A program made the position numbers and the translations under genes. From assembly GCA_023429855.1 (NCBI GenBank), contig JAEZDB010000468.1:1-14151 (forward strand): DNA of 14,151 nt, read 5' to 3'. Numbering within the stretch: the stretch's first letter is position 1; every line of letters begins with the position of its first letter. The DNA comes from Actinomycetes bacterium (lineage in GTDB: Bacteria > Actinomycetota > Thermoleophilia > Solirubrobacterales > Solirubrobacteraceae). Shown one piece after another: positions 13,286 through 14,151 of this stretch. The notes below the pieces were generated by a model. It worked only from the letters and a program-made list of their open reading frames with translations. It was not told where the DNA came from and made no database searches.

Positions 13286-14151
13286 ATGCCGTCACCCAGC
13301 CTCGCCGACGCCTTCCCCGTCCTCCACCAGACGGCGTACCTCAACGCGGGGACCTGCGGCCCGGTGCCGACCGCGTCGCTTGCGGCCATGCGCGCCGTGC
13401 TCGAGGCCGGCGCACGAGACGGCCGCGGCCTGCCGTATTACGAGGCGCTCGGGGCCACCGCGGCGCGTGTGCGGACGCGATGGGCGGAGCTGCTCGGCGC
13501 TCCCGCCACAGAGATCGCCCTCACGCTTGGCGCCAGCGACGGCATGGCCCGGACGCTCGCGATGCTGCCGTGGAGCGCCGGCGACGAGGTCGTTACCACC
13601 GATGAGGAGCATCCCGGCCTGCTCGGACCGCTCGGTGCGCTGGCCCGTCGCAGCGGCGTGGTGGTTCGCACGGCGCCCTGGGACCGTGTCGCCGAAGCCG
13701 TCACGCCCGCGACAAAGCTGATTGCCGTCAGCCAGGTGTCGTGGCTGCGCGGGGCCGTGCTCGACTTGGCACCGCTCGCGGCCACGAAGGTCCCGATTCT
13801 CCTCGACGGCGCGCAGTCCGCCGGCGCGATCTCCGTTGACGTCGCGCAACTCCGCCAGCAGGGCGTCGTCGCGTTCGCCGCAGCCGGCCAGAAGTGGACC
13901 TGCGGCCCCGTCGGGACGGGCGCGCTCTGGGTCGACGAGCTGTGGGCGCCCGACCGCGGGATCGGCGTCTGGCCCACGTACGAAGCGCTCGAGGAGCCCT
14001 CGCGCGGGCTCGCCGCGACGGCGTGGCCCGACGCCCGACGCTTCGACGCCCCCTCGATCAGCCTCGAGGCGCTCACGGGCAGCCTCGCGTCGCTCGACGT
14101 CCTGGCGGGCCACGGCTGGGACGCCGTCCACGCGGCCGGCGTGGCCTGCGC
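13286..14151 (+). CDS. Class V aminotransferase-fold PLP-dependent enzyme (partial, C-terminus beyond window)
   Basis: Fold-type I PLP enzyme of the aminotransferase class V group (cysteine desulfurase, isopenicillin N epimerase, kynureninase relatives). Starting with ATG at 13286, 288 residues are present of a family usually 370-420. Visible: YLNAGTCGPVP (18-28, the substrate-side N-terminal turn), LTLGASDGMARTLAML (79-94, phosphate-binding region), TTDEEHPG (104-111), VSWLRGAVLDL (151-161), ILLDGAQSAGAI (171-182) with D174 for the ring nitrogen and Q177, and AAAGQKWTCGPVGTGALWV with the Schiff-base lysine K203. The exact reaction is not decidable; no desulfurase-type active-site cysteine region can be judged because the C-terminus is missing. 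The upstream GTG at 13283 is an equally good start if the mRNA is leaderless. It is divergent from thrS and unrelated in function to the rest. Confidence 0.88.
   Translation, partial: MPSPSLADAFPVLHQTAYLNAGTCGPVPTASLAAMRAVLEAGARDGRGLPYYEALGATAARVRTRWAELLGAPATEIALTLGASDGMARTLAMLPWSAGDEVVTTDEEHPGLLGPLGALARRSGVVVRTAPWDRVAEAVTPATKLIAVSQVSWLRGAVLDLAPLAATKVPILLDGAQSAGAISVDVAQLRQQGVVAFAAAGQKWTCGPVGTGALWVDELWAPDRGIGVWPTYEALEEPSRGLAATAWPDARRFDAPSISLEALTGSLASLDVLAGHGWDAVHAAGVAC

Noticed and set aside
13292..14131. Leftward 279-codon frame over the aminotransferase gene
   Set aside because: The plus strand carries class V PLP-enzyme motifs with the lysine and aspartate in the right places; the leftward protein is low-complexity Arg/Gly text.
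1..14151. tRNA, rRNA, CRISPR arrays, IS ends, integrase or phage genes
   Set aside because: No cloverleaf text, regular spacer-repeat pattern, transposase motifs or terminal inverted repeats were found by eye on either strand.

Overview
The window is 14.1 kb of very GC-rich chromosomal DNA from a high-GC bacterium, almost certainly an actinobacterium. Base composition, GTG starts, pervasive 4-nt gene overlaps and the gene order infC-rpmI-rplT-(SpoU methyltransferase)-pheS-pheT-argC-argJ-argB-argD all fit; the same order, with some insertions, is known from Mycobacterium and Streptomyces. The presence of thrS and a DUF192 gene just upstream of infC, and the unusually long IF3 tail, suggest a deep-branching lineage (I would guess Thermoleophilia/Solirubrobacterales), but this is inference only. 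No phage, IS, CRISPR, tRNA or rRNA was seen.

Layout. All genes but one read on the minus strand, so transcription runs from right to left. At the right edge (13283 onward) a class V aminotransferase-fold PLP enzyme reads rightward and is cut by the window end. It diverges from thrS (13162-11192) across about 120 bp that carry a 10-bp direct repeat with 21-bp period and -10-like hexamers close to both start codons. Then, leftward: thrS, a small DUF192 gene (about 11075-10728), infC (10642-9458), a 185-bp structured spacer with a 16-bp hairpin, rpmI-rplT (9272-8716, 4-nt overlap), a 145-bp spacer with a probable terminator and a second GC-rich hairpin, then an overlapping chain: SpoU/TrmH RNA methyltransferase, pheS, pheT, argC, argJ, followed by closely spaced argB and argD. 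argD runs off the left edge and lacks its C-terminus.

How the genes work together. The right half supplies translation: threonyl-tRNA synthetase, initiation factor 3, ribosomal proteins L35 and L20, an rRNA/tRNA 2'-O-methyltransferase and both subunits of phenylalanyl-tRNA synthetase. The left half is the arginine pathway from acetylglutamate to ornithine: ArgB phosphorylates N-acetylglutamate, ArgC reduces it, ArgD transaminates it, and ArgJ moves the acetyl group back onto glutamate. The start of argC lies inside the end of pheT, so arginine synthesis appears translationally coupled to the synthetase genes unless an internal promoter lies in pheT.

Most of the region is ordinary conserved housekeeping DNA. 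The points that deserve a second look are the roughly 220-residue low-complexity tail on IF3, the structured non-coding spacers around rpmI-rplT, the direct repeat in the divergent promoter region, and several essential genes with no visible Shine-Dalgarno sequence. I found no convincing undescribed multi-gene system.
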